64,000 nt of DNA from Aquarana catesbeiana. Lineage: Eukaryota; Chordata; Amphibia; Anura; Ranidae. Below are positions 54,891-64,000 of this stretch, piece by piece. The translations under genes were made by a program, and so were the position numbers. The stretch spans positions 63,909,909-63,973,908 of the forward strand of contig NC_133333.1 in assembly GCF_042186555.1 (NCBI RefSeq), read 5' to 3'. The first letter of the stretch is position 1. Each line of letters opens with the position of its first letter. The notes under the pieces are model-generated. The model searched no databases. It saw only the letters and a program-made list of their open reading frames with translations, and was not told the DNA's origin.

Positions 54891-54892
54891 GA

Positions 54893-55805
54893 TTTACCCC
54901 CTTTCATGACCAGGCCATTTTTTACGCTACGACACTGCGTTAATTTAACTGACAATTGCGTGACCTTGCAACACTGTACCCAAATAAAGTTTATGTCATT
55001 TTTTTCCCCACAAATAGAGCTTCCTTTAGGTGGTATTTGATCACCTCTGTGTTTTTTTATTTTTGTGCTATAAACAAAAAAAGACAGACAATTGTGAAAA
55101 AAATTCTTTCTGCTATGAAGCATAGCAAATACATTTTTACAAAATCTAATTTTTTCATCAATTTAGGCCAATATGTATTCTGCTACATATTTTTAGTAAA
55201 AAAAATCCCAATAAGCGTAAATTGATTGATTTGCGTAAAAGTTATAAAAATATCCAATAGTATGTAGAAGATATATCTTTGTATTTTACTTTTTTTTTCT
55301 AGTAATGGCGGCGATCAGTGACTTATAGCAGGACTGCGATATTGCGGTGGACATTCTGACACTTTTTGGAGACCAGTGACACTAATACAGTGATCAGTGC
55401 TCTGTCGCTGTACTAATGGCACTGGCTGGGAATGGGTTAACATCAGGGGCGATCAAAGGGTTAACTGTGTGCCTAGCTAGTCTTTCTGTGTACTATAGGA
55501 GGTGCTTTCTCTAGGGGAAGACATGGATTCTTGTCCCTGTTTTGCAGGAACACAGGATCCATGCCTTCCCTACTGACAGAACGGCGATCTGCCTTGTTTA
55601 CCTAAGCAGACAGACCATCATTCTCTCTCTGTACCGAAGGATCGGCGGGTGCCAGCGGACATCAAATCTGCGGTACCCCCCGCTTAGCCCCCGCTCCGGT
55701 CCCGGGCCTACCATGGGACTCGGTGGGACCATGGGTCCCGAGCGGCACATTCAGGGGGGCAGTAAACTTCCGCCCGCTAGCCAGCCCATTTCAGCACCGC
55801 TGCTT
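54893..55805. mobile_element. piggyBac-family fragment, inverted relative to 17497-23323
   Basis: The left part is the reverse complement of the common piggyBac 3' end: cacaaatagagcttcctttaggtggtatttgatcacctc, then ttgtgctataaacaaaaaaag, then gcgtaaaagttataaaa. It is followed by taatggcggcgatcagtgac and a CpG-rich end. The expected TTAA is degenerate on the left (tttacccccttcatgacc) and the right end is not clearly seen. No ORF. Confidence 0.65.
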
Positions 55806-55849
55806 ATTTCACGGGGACCGATAGGACTTGTGTACTCCCACTTCCTGTT

Positions 55850-55975
55850 GACTGGAACGCATGATAGGGCAAACGTGATGTCATCAGCTGGAAATGATGG
55901 CCGTGTTGCCTCCCATGTCTTGCATCATTTCTGGCTGATGACATCACGTCCGCCCTATCGTGCATTCGGAACTGG
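55850..55975. repeat. Imperfect inverted repeat
   Basis: The sequences gaacgcatgatagggcaaacgtgatgtcatcagc and gctgatgacatcacgtccgccctatcgtgcattc form a stem around a 50-base spacer. Confidence 0.7.
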
Positions 55976-56112
55976 TGGATGTTAGAGACCTTGCGCTCCT
56001 CCACCTTCTGTTTGAGGATGCCCCACAGATGCTCAATAGGATATAAGTCCGGAGACATGCTTGGCCAGTCCATCACCTTTAAATACATGCAAAAGAACAG
56101 AAAATGTGCCAC
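55975..56112 (-). pseudogene. Tc1-type transposase C-terminal fragment
   Basis: The minus strand encodes [20 protein letters not shown] followed by LKQKVEE, the region around the last catalytic acidic residue of Tc1/mariner transposases (family motif DWPSQSPDLNPIE). Only about 45 residues are recognisable; no start, no other catalytic residue and no TIR is visible. It is a small remnant. Confidence 0.85.
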
Positions 56113-56470
56113 CAGATTAGGACCAGTTGTATTTAATGAATATACAGGTGCTTACATCCACCTACATGTGATAAAGATGAGTTACAGCACAGATAGTCCT
56201 CTTTTTGTGGCGTCTACCCAGCATAGTTATCCTGTGAGGGAAGATCCGTCCATGAGAGAGAGAGAGTGGGGGGTCCCGTCCAGCAGGATTTCCTAATACA
56301 GTCTCTAAGGGAGCTGAAACAGAGGCTTGGCTCTGATCAGCTTGGAAACACAGGTATACGGTGATGTCACTATCAGTGCGACGACGTTTCGGAGCATGCG
56401 CACTGTGTGAAACAGGCACGCTCCTTCCTCAAGCTAAGAGGACATAGGCTGTACTGAGCCTTATAAGTGC
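56113..56470. other. Penelope-type tail, non-coding
   Basis: The segment around 56380-56436, read on the minus strand, has ttgaggaaggagc, a 9-bp stem partner gcatgctcc, then gaaacgtcg. This is a hammerhead-like arrangement resembling the terminal repeats of Penelope elements. No gene. Confidence 0.45.
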
Positions 56471-56890
56471 ATCAGTTTACTGCCATCTAGTGGAGATAGT
56501 GTAGAATAGACATCTAACTACTACAATAAGACTGCAAACTCTAGTATTATATAGCAAATGCAAGATAGCTAAAACATCTAATTTGATGTGTTACTAGAAA
56601 TAGTGGGATTCATTGAATAGAAGGAGGAAAAAAGAGGGGGAGGGGGAATAAAAAGGGGGGAAAGGGGGAGGGAAAGAAATGGGATAAAAATAGGAAATAA
56701 AATATATGTAGGACTGTTTAATGGGGATCAATAAAACTATATATTAGCAATGCTGTAGCATATACATAATATATATCATTTTAAAAATGACTTATAAACA
56801 AGCAACATAAAAATAAAAAAAAATAAAATAAAAATTGTTGTTTGAAAAGTCTTTCTGAGAAAAAACACCATTGCATGATTAATTGTAGAA

Positions 56891-56950
<60 letters not shown>

Positions 56951-57021
56951 CATAGTAGGTGAGGTTGAATAAAAAAAAAGACACAAGTCCATCAAGTCCA
57001 ACCTATGTATATATTCCCCCC

Positions 57022-57087
<66 letters not shown>

Positions 57088-57445
57088 GGGGGGAATTCAG
57101 AGCAGCCCAAATCTAATCTGACTAGGGTCAGGGGGTGGAAGGCATTTGTAAGGGAAATATACATTCTAGCATTTGTTTTTACAGGTAAGTTTTGGACAAA
57201 TCAGAAGGTAATTTATGCATTTGTTTTTACAGGTAAGTTTTGGACAAATCAGCAGGTGATTTATGCAGCAGTGGCCTGGACAGTATTTATTTAGACCTTG
57301 CATTTCACACCAAGGTCAGTGTGTTCACATTGAAACTATGGTGATCAGCAAGGTAGCTTGATGCACCTAATAAATGCCTGGATAAGAAACACATACCCTA
57401 GCTGGATTTTTCACTGTGTGTATTTTAATAGTAAATACAAGGACT
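56471..57445. other. AT-rich region with TA microsatellites and small duplications
   Basis: Contains (TA)n at about 56899-56948 and 57025-57082. Between them lies acatagtaggtgaggttgaataaaaaaaaagacacaagtccatcaagtccaacctatgt, itself a short hairpin with acatag/ctatgt ends and known to me as a widespread vertebrate repeat of uncertain class. A 56-bp tandem duplication lies near 57164-57266 (gcatttgtttttacaggtaagttttggacaaatcag twice). No gene. Confidence 0.6.
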
Positions 57446-57570
57446 CAGTGGCGGAACTACCGCCATAGCGAACCACTGCCGAGTGGGGCCCACAGCCAAG
57501 TGTGGCCCGCAGTCGAGTGGGGCCCACTGCCGAGTGGGGCCCGCAGCCGAGTGAGGCCCGGCAAGCTCCT
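57446..57570. repeat. GC-rich 15-18 bp tandem repeat with a hAT-like start
   Basis: Begins cagtggcggaactaccgcca, which looks like a hAT end, followed by five to six imperfect units of gccgagtggggcccgcag. No matching right end was found. Confidence 0.45.
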
Positions 57571-57955
57571 GCACAGAACACCAGCGCCAGCCCCGTCCCA
57601 GCGGCGTGACGTCACTCACGGCTGGAGGCGCAATGGGATCATCATGGGAGGAGCATCGAGAGCTGCTGCAGCCTGCAACCAAGAGAAGCCAGTGCCGCCG
57701 AGGAGGAACCAAGTGAACCATCGACTTTATTGCAAGTTCAGATAGAGACAGCATTCACATTTCACAAGTAATCAAGCAGTAGCACTAAGCTAAATTAAGC
57801 TGATTCAGTGATGACATACGGGATGCAGCCATCTGACTGCAGTCTGAAGATTATGAACTGTGACTATCTGTGATTTTTCTAATATGCAGCATGGCAGGGG
57901 GAGGGGGGTAAATGTCCTGCACTGGTCATAGTAACTGATGTATTAATGTCCTGCA
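57571..57955. other. No gene seen
   Basis: CpG-containing sequence up to 57720, then AT-rich sequence; no recognisable family. Confidence 0.35.
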
Positions 57956-58378
57956 GGCTGTACTGGTCATAGTAACTGCTGTATTAATGTACTGCCACTC
58001 GTCACGGTCACTGATGAATGAATTTACTGGTCACGGTCACTGATGAATGAATTTACTGGTCACGGTCACTGATGAATGAATTTACTAGTCACGGTCACTG
58101 ATGAATGAATTTACTGGTCTCTGTCACTGATGAATTAATGTACTGCCACTGCTGGTCATGATCACTGATGATGAATGAATGTACTACCACTGCTGGTCAT
58201 GGTCACTGATGATGAATAAATGTACTGCCACTGCTGATCATGGTCACTGATGAATGAATGTACTGCCACTGCTGGTCTCAACTGCTGGTCTCGGTCACTA
58301 ATGAATTAATGTACTGCCATTGCTGGTCATGGTCACTGATGAATGAATTAATGTACTGCCACTGATCACTGATGCATT
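57956..58378 (+). repeat. Degenerate minisatellite
   Basis: Units of 32-50 bp built from tactggtcacggtcactgatgaatgaatt. Four regular 32-bp units lie at 58015-58130, with longer variants containing ctgccactgctggtcatggtcactg to the right. Confidence 0.82.
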
Positions 58379-58379
58379 A

Positions 58380-58841
58380 ATGGCTGACCACTGGTTCCAT
58401 GATAATCAGGAGATAGTCCTTCCTACGTTTAGGTCTCCGGGGTCCTCCGAGATTCATCCTTTGGATGTAGGGGAAGCAATCAAAGAATACCTGAGAGTGA
58501 CTTCTCCCTTCAGACGTTCTGACCATTTATTTATTCTACACTCAGGAAGCAATAAAGGGAAGAAAGCTTTGATTAGGACGCTCGCTACTTGGATTGTTCA
58601 AACTATTCAACAAGCATACAGGGCAAAGGGCTTGGCTCCTCCACAGGCGGTGACAGCTCATTCCACCAGGGAAATGGCGGCTTCATGGGCGGCAGCGCGA
58701 CACGTGGCCCCAGACACCATATGCAAAGCGGCCTCGTGGGCCTCTATCAACACTTTCATGTCTCACTACTGTATTGAGCCTGCTTCATTGTCCACTGTAA
58801 ACTTTGCTTTGAGAATCCTATCGGTTGATAGGACAAATTAA
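58380..58841 (+). pseudogene. DIRS tyrosine recombinase, C-terminal part
   Basis: About 150 residues of the catalytic half of a DIRS-type tyrosine recombinase, which integrates circular cDNA of the element. The box-II region AVTAHSTREMAASWAAARHV contains the conserved H-x-x-R pair, and the helix DTICKAASWASINTFMSHY ends with the nucleophilic tyrosine candidate. The first catalytic Arg lies upstream and is absent here, so the protein is N-terminally truncated; the frame is open to its stop at 58841. The DIRS terminal repeats follow directly, the expected order for the 3' end of such an element. Confidence 0.85.
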
Positions 58842-58849
58842 AATTTTGT

Positions 58850-59175
58850 TTGATTCAGCATACCCACCCGTGTGGTCGGCTAGTTATTTCCCACACGTAG
58901 GCTGCCATGGAGTCTGTCAGGAAAAAGGAAAATGTATTATCAAATACTTACCGTAATTTTCCTTTCCTGATGGACTCCATGGCAGATGGAGTTCCCACCC
59001 ATTTGTCAAAGAGTAGGCTAGTTACAGAACGCAGTAGCTAGTGGTGAGTACTCATTTATGGGAATGGGGTCCTATAGCATTGGAGAGGAGGCGGGGTTAA
59101 CCCACACGTAGGCTGCCATGGAGTCCATCAGGAAAGGAAAATTACGGTAAGTATTTGATAATAAATTTTCCTTTA
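58850..59175. mobile_element. DIRS 3' terminal structure
   Basis: The block ttatcaaatacttaccgtaattttcctttcctgatggactccatggcag (58938-58986) reappears inverted at 59119-59167. Upstream, a related copy cccacacgtaggctgccatggagtctgtcagg (58890-58922) matches 59101-59133. Nested inverted and direct terminal copies are typical of DIRS ends with their internal complementary region. Confidence 0.8.
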
Positions 59176-59620
59176 TCTCTTCTTATAATATTACAGGCCA
59201 TGTACCCCCCTCTTCCAGCATGTGCCCATAGCTCCCAACCGTCCCTGATTTCGAGGGACTGTCCCTGATTTGGAGCAATGTCCCTCTGTCCCTCTTTCCC
59301 CCTCATTTGTCCCTCATTTTGGTCTGATCCATAAAGTTGTATATAAAATGCAGTTTTTTCTTTCAAAAAGTGTTTCCCAGTGCTAAACCTTTCAACCAAT
59401 TTCCAAATTGCTGCATTTGTACATTTTAAAAGCCAATATAAAGGAATAGTAGTGGTAAAAAAAAGTCCTTGTGGATTTAATTAACCTTTTTTTTGGTTAT
59501 TTCTCCTTTAAGGGGGTGCGGCAGGGGGTGTGTCCTATGCCTACATACGTTTGTTAGTAGGTGTCTCTCATTCCCATCTCAAAATGTTGGGAGATATGTG
59601 TGCCCACCTGTCACCTAACC
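59176..59620. other. Unassigned interspersed repeat, no gene
   Basis: Includes a gtccctgatttcgagggactgtccctgatttggagcaatgtccctctgtccctcttt block with repeated gtccct motifs. I know similar blocks from other vertebrate genomes but cannot name the family. Confidence 0.4.
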
Positions 59621-60325
59621 TGTGTCCCCCCTGTCATCCAGCCTGTGGTACCCTGTGTCCCCATCATCCAGTCTGTGTCCCTCTCCTCATGCAGCCTGTG
59701 TCCTCCTCCTTGTGCAGCCTTTGTCCCCCTCCTCGTGCAGCCTGTGTCCCCCTCCTCGTGCAGCCTGTGTCCCCCTCCTCGTGCAGCCTGTACCCCCCTC
59801 CTCATGCAGCCTGTCCCCCCCTCATGCAGCCTGTGCCCCCCTTCATGCAGCCTGTGCCCCCCTCCTCGTGCAGCCTGTGTCCCCCTCCTCGTGCAGCCTG
59901 TGTCCTCCTCGTGCAGCCTGTGTCCCCCTTTTCATGCATCCTGTGCACCCCTCTTCGTGCAACCTGTTCCCCCTCTTGCAGCCTGTCTCCCACTCCCCAT
60001 GCAGCCTGTATCCCCCTCCTTGTGTAGTCTGTGTCCCCCTCCTTGTGCAGCCTGTGTCCTCCTCCTCATGTAGCCTGTGTCCCCCTCCTCATGCAGCCTG
60101 TGCCCCCCTCTTTGTGCAGCCTGTGTCCCCTTCCTCGTGTAGCCTGTGCCCCCCCCTCCTCATGCAGCCTGTGCCCCCCCTCCTCATGCAGCCTGTGCCC
60201 CCCTCCTCATGCAGCCTGTGTCTTCCTCCTCATGCAGCCTGTCTCTTCATTCAGCCTGTGTCTCCCTCCTCATGCAGCCTGTCTCCTCATGCAGCCTGTG
60301 TCATCCAGATCCAGCCTGCCTCTCA
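59621..60325 (+). repeat. 23-bp minisatellite, about 30 units
   Basis: The consensus is cctgtgtccccctcctcatgcag with sporadic deletions of ctcc or variants cttgtg and cctcgtg. Open frames (Cys/Pro/Leu-rich) exist in all plus-strand frames because 23 is not a multiple of 3 and the unit has no stops; they are not genes. Confidence 0.92.
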
Positions 60326-60816
60326 TCTCATTGATACCCTGTTGCTGTCCCCTTCTCTCAACCAGCCTGTGTCTCCCCATATACCACTGTCAAACAGATA
60401 AAGCCGATCACTCATCATGCAAGTGGTTAATTCTCCTCAGCTGTGTTCGGTAGCAGCAGCTCTGCGCTCGGGTTGTTGCGCATGCGCAGTTGCAGCAGGG
60501 GATACCTTTTTTCAGGGCTACACTGGCCCTGCTTACACTGCATAAAAATGAAAACATAAATAAATTACAGAGCTCTTTTAACTTGTGTGTTTTATGTTTA
60601 CCTAGAGTTCAGCTGTAGGCATTTAAACATATAACAATGTGGTTTACACTGAATAAGCTAGAAATTTCATTTTGTAAAGCCTCCTTATAGTCCACATATT
60701 ACAGAGCCAGAAGTGCAGAGCAAAACACTTTTTATATGTCCTTAAAATGTTGCTTTTGCAAAAAACTCAAAGAACATTTGAACTAAAAACAAAAGTCAAA
60801 AGACAAAAACAACTAA
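60326..60816. other. No gene seen
   Basis: Contains ttgcgcatgcgcagttgcagcag near 60477 and AT-rich sequence that ends at the poly(T) of the L1. Nothing codes. Confidence 0.4.
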
Positions 60817-61163
60817 ATTTTTTTTTATTTTTTCCATTTCTTTATTGCTTTTCTTGATATCATATTTTGCAAAAACCGAGAAAGAGTTCTCGCCAGCACT
60901 TGATACAATACACAATTGAACAAAAATACCTCCCCCACCCCCCTCCTCTCCCCCCTCCCTTCCCCTCCTCTCAACCCTGTTCTATACTGACCTCCTTCTT
61001 CCCTCCTTCTCCTATATCTCCAAACCTTTCTCCTGCTAAACTCCCATTCACTCGGCATATCTAATTGTCTGCTTAAACTCGGACCAGACTCTCCATTTGC
61101 ATTCAAAACCTGCCATTGTGACCTCACCACTAAACCTTAGATATTCCAAGTTATATATGTAAT

Positions 61164-64000
61164 TTATTTTATTGCACCAACTCTGTATTGTGGGGCTTTC
61201 AGGCTCCTGCCACTGTCGGGGATTAGACTTTTGGCTGAGTTTAATAACTGAGGGACCAGAGTTCTCGCATATTGTTTAATTGGCATACTAGCCACGTGAA
61301 ACATGCACTCCCATGGATCATCTGTTATTTCTATGCTGGTTATTTCATTTATTATCTGTAGCACCTCTCTCCAGTAATTTTTGATTTTGGGACATGTCCA
61401 CCATATGTGGGCCATAGTTCCGATTGCCTTGCACCCCCGCCAGCAAAACTGCGAAACTTCCCTTTGGTTTTTGTGTGCCTTGTCAGGTGTTATATACCAA
61501 CGTGCCAGGCAGTTCCCGTCCCTTTAGTCCCAGCAATATTTTGTAAATCTTTGAGATCCCCTTCCTTGTGTCTGTGGCTATGCATAGCCACTCTAAGGGC
61601 CTCATGTTCTCTTCAGATCTAATTGGTTGTGGGAGGGTAGCCACGAAGTGTTTCAACTGGGAGTACCGCCATTCATCTATTATCAATAAATCTTTTTTGT
61701 ATTTTGAATCGTGTAGTGTGCAAATTTTACCTTTCTCCATAATATCCTTTAATTGTGCATTTTCTTTTTTTATCCAATTGCCAAACAGTCTCCCTATCCC
61801 TGGTGGGAAATAGTTTGTGTCTCTCAGTGCAATCAAAAGTGAATTATACTCCCATTTTTCTCTTTTGTGCGTCATATCCCATATGACCAATGTTTTCTGT
61901 GTGATAGTGTGTGTATTAAAGCTCAGTTCTCATAAGTGTGCAGGTATCCATCCATATTATTTTCCCTAGTGTAGCGTTACTGATCGTGTTTTCCATTTAT
62001 ACCCATCTTTTTTCTTTATTGTTTTTTACCCATTCTAACACCAGTAACAACAAAATAGCATTATAATAGTTCTTAAGGTCTGGCACCCCCAGTCCTCCCA
62101 GCCCCTTCTCTTTAGTCAATACTGTCAGGCTTATGCAAGGCTTCTTTTTTTGCCAAATGAATCTTAAAAGTAGCGTTTTTAATGTTTTAAAATATACTTG
62201 TGGTAGGGGGATCGGTAACATCTGCATCTTATACATGATCTTTGGTAAAATCACCGGTTCAGGAAAGATATCTTGTTGTAATTTTATTTAAAGTTTGCTT
62301 CATATAATGTCTCGGTGGTTGGTGTTATTTTTACTCCTAGTTATTTCAAATCCAATTTTCCCAAAATAAATGGAAACTCGTCCAGCCCCAGACCATTTGG
62401 CTGGCCAAAGACCAGAGCACTTTTTGCGATTCAGAACTGCGTCACTTTAACTGACAATTGCGCGGTCGTGCGACAAAATTGACGTCCTTTTTTTCCTACA
62501 AATAGAGCTTTCTTTTGGTGGTATTTGATCACCTCTGCGGTTTTTATTTTTTGCACTATAAACACAAAAACAGTGACAATTTTGAAAAAAACGCATTTTT
62601 TTTTACTTTTTGCTATAATAAATATCCCCAAAAAATATATTTAAAAATTTTTTTTTTCCTCAGTTTAGGCCGATGCGTATTCTTCTACATATTTTTGGTA
62701 AAAAAAAAACGAAATAAGCATATGTTGATTGGTTTGCGCAAAAGTTATAGCATTTACAAAATAGGGGATAGTTTTATGGCATTTTTATTAATATTTTTTT
62801 TTTACTAGTAATGGCGGCGATCAGCGATTTTTATCTTGACTGCGACATTAAGTCGGACACGTCGGACAATGTTGACACATTTTTGGGACCATTGGCATTA
62901 ATACAGCAATCAGTGCGATTAAAAATGCATTGATTACTGTAAAAATGTCACTGGCAGTGAAGGGGTTAACACTAGGGGGCAGTGAAGGGGTTAATGTGTA
63001 TCCTAGTTTGTGTTCTAACTGAAGGGGGATGGGGACTGTGCAGGGAAGCTAACAGAACGTCTGTTCATACTCTGTATGAACAGACGATCTGTCAGTTCTC
63101 CCCTCAGAGAACTGGAAACTGTTTGTTTACACACACAGTTCCGGGTTCTCCATGTGCCCCGAGCGCACGCGCCCCCCTAGTGGCCACAGGGCGAAGCGAT
63201 GTTACATAACGTTGTTTCACCCAGCTGTGCCATTCTGCCGCAGTACAACTACGGCGGTTGGTCGGCATGTGGTTAAGTTGGGCAGGGTTATCCTGGGGCT
63301 AGTTATGTAAAACAGAATGTTGTCGGCATACACCGCCAATTTGTGTTCCTTGTCCCCTATCCTTATCCCCTTAATATCTGGGTTCTGTCTGATCCCGGCC
63401 AAAAGCGGTTCCAGTGCCAAAACAAACAACATGGGAGACGGGGCACCCCTGTCTCATCCCGTTGTACATCTCAAAGGATTCAGAGACTGTCCCATTTACC
63501 TTTACTCTCGCTTTAGTCTGATTATATAGTGCTTTAATCTGTTGGGCCATCAATGGGCCCAGTCCCATTACCTCTAATGTGTTCTGCATAAATCCCCAGT
63601 CTAGCTTTTTCAGTGTCTATTGAGAGCAGCAATCCTGGGGATTTACCGTCTTTCATCTTCTGCACTGCTAGAAGCGTTCTGATTCCATTGTCTATAATTT
63701 CTCTTCCTGGGGTAAACTCCACCTGGTCTGCGTGTACTAATTCCCTCATGACCATTTTCATTCTCTTTGCCAAAATTTTGGCTAATGTTTTTCGTGTCGG
63801 CGTTCAGCGGTGAGATAGGTCTATAGCTAGAACATATTGAGGGGTCTTTCCCTGCCTTTGGGATAATGGTGATTGTGGCCTCCAGGGCCTCCCTCCTCAG
63901 CCCCCAGTTTGTTCCTATCCCATTCATGTAGGAGCACATTTTAGGGATCAAGATGTCCTTAGATTTTTTATAATAAAGTGTTGTGAACCCGTCTGGTCCT
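61164..64000 (-). pseudogene. L1 ORF2, partial, catalytic Asp changed
   Basis: From the right edge: RT blocks SYRPISPLNADTKN (63830), a DQVEFTPGRE block (63700), SIDTEKA (63620), NGMRQGCPV (63450) and [12 protein letters not shown] (63340-63305), where the second aspartate of the YADD/FADD box is Asn. Then, after the MITE, the thumb (MLPIPLPQVYFKTLKTLLLR, about 62215), the connecting domain (WIKKENAQLKDIMEKGKICT, about 61770) and the C-terminal knuckle region with MAHIWWTCPKIKNYW (61415). Frame breaks near 63600, 63430, 61990 and 61480. Inactive. Confidence 0.9.
62384..63272. mobile_element. piggyBac-related MITE inserted in the L1
   Basis: The right end is GGCATGTGG|TTAA (TTAA at 63273-63276). 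The left part begins within cagccccagaccatttggctggccaaagacc, so the terminal bases and TTAA on the left are lost, together with some L1 sequence. It shares gacaattgcgcggtcgtgcg, caaatagagctttcttttggtgg and taatggcggcgatcagcg with 54893-55805 and, inverted, with the 3' ends at 23100 and 45080. No ORF. Confidence 0.8.

Larger units (their letters stand above)
60817..64000 (-). mobile_element. L1/Tx1-type LINE, minus strand, continues beyond the window
   Basis: The 3' end is at the T-rich run 60817-60832 (poly(A) tail on the minus strand). ORF2 extends from 61164 to the window edge with an insertion at 62384-63272. The sequence is clearly related to the L1 at 933-7119 (shared [15 protein letters not shown] and MLPIPLPQ blocks). 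The 5' part lies outside. Confidence 0.9.

Noticed and set aside
57416..57754. 109-codon frames on both strands
   Set aside because: GC-rich tandem repeat with no homologous motif; both strands open.
59530..60401. Cys/Pro-rich frames of up to 259 codons
   Set aside because: A 23-bp minisatellite lacking stops in all frames; no gene signals.
1..64000. Host protein-coding gene, tRNA or rRNA
   Set aside because: No multi-exon host gene, tRNA cloverleaf or rRNA block was recognised; everything with coding signal is transposon-derived.

Overview
The window looks like gene-free, repeat-saturated chromosomal DNA from a large vertebrate genome, most likely a ranid frog. The reasons are the co-occurrence of Harbinger elements with TGCCCCGTACACA ends, piggyBac elements with TTAACCACTTG ends, L1/Tx1-type LINEs, Penelope-like elements, DIRS, chromodomain Gypsy, hAT, Tc1 and spliced transposon genes. 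The taxon is inferred from recalled repeat families, not from a search. I found no host protein gene, tRNA, rRNA or CRISPR array. Nearly everything is a transposable element, and almost all coding regions are broken.

Region 1 (425-24568) is one Harbinger element bounded by TIRs and a TAA target duplication, opened by a series of later insertions. These are an L1 LINE (933-7119, 20-bp target duplication), a non-autonomous LTR retrotransposon (7467-10879, 5-bp duplication), a retroelement piece (11766-12694, 15-bp duplication), a 377-bp-arm palindrome (15305-17327) that was itself split by a hAT (15901-17160, 8-bp duplication), and a piggyBac (17497-23323, TTAA). The Harbinger keeps a MADF-type gene and a three-exon Myb/SANT-like gene that point away from each other across a short GC-rich spacer. 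It also keeps a first-exon remnant of its transposase. The catalytic exon is not visible.

Region 2 (24569-27280) holds a LINE 3' tail, a short MITE, a relative of the palindromic hAT interior and a 77-bp tandem array. Region 3 (27281-37087) is a Penelope-like retroelement complex with RT and GIY-YIG remnants and three copies of its terminal repeat, one inverted head to head. It carries a second Penelope-type insertion (28535-29923) and a 5'-truncated L1 (33997-35088).

Region 4 (about 37740-54178) is a four-level nest. A non-LTR element ends in a (GA)n tail. A chromodomain Gypsy (40029-54150) sits inside that tail. A nearly complete L1 (41149-52396) sits inside the Gypsy. A piggyBac (42912-45271) and a 3-kb hAT that is almost entirely one palindrome (47324-50333) sit inside the L1.

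Region 5 (54179-64000) has a piggyBac-type end, a Tc1 remnant, Penelope-type tails with hammerhead-like motifs, TA microsatellites, minisatellites, the 3' end of a DIRS element with its tyrosine recombinase, and a third L1 (60817 to beyond the window edge) split by a piggyBac-related MITE.

No single new cellular system is evident. The most interesting items are the giant palindromic hAT, the LTR element whose repetitive ORF crosses the polypurine tract into its own LTR, the recurring hammerhead-like cores, and the clean relative chronology recorded by exact target-site duplications.
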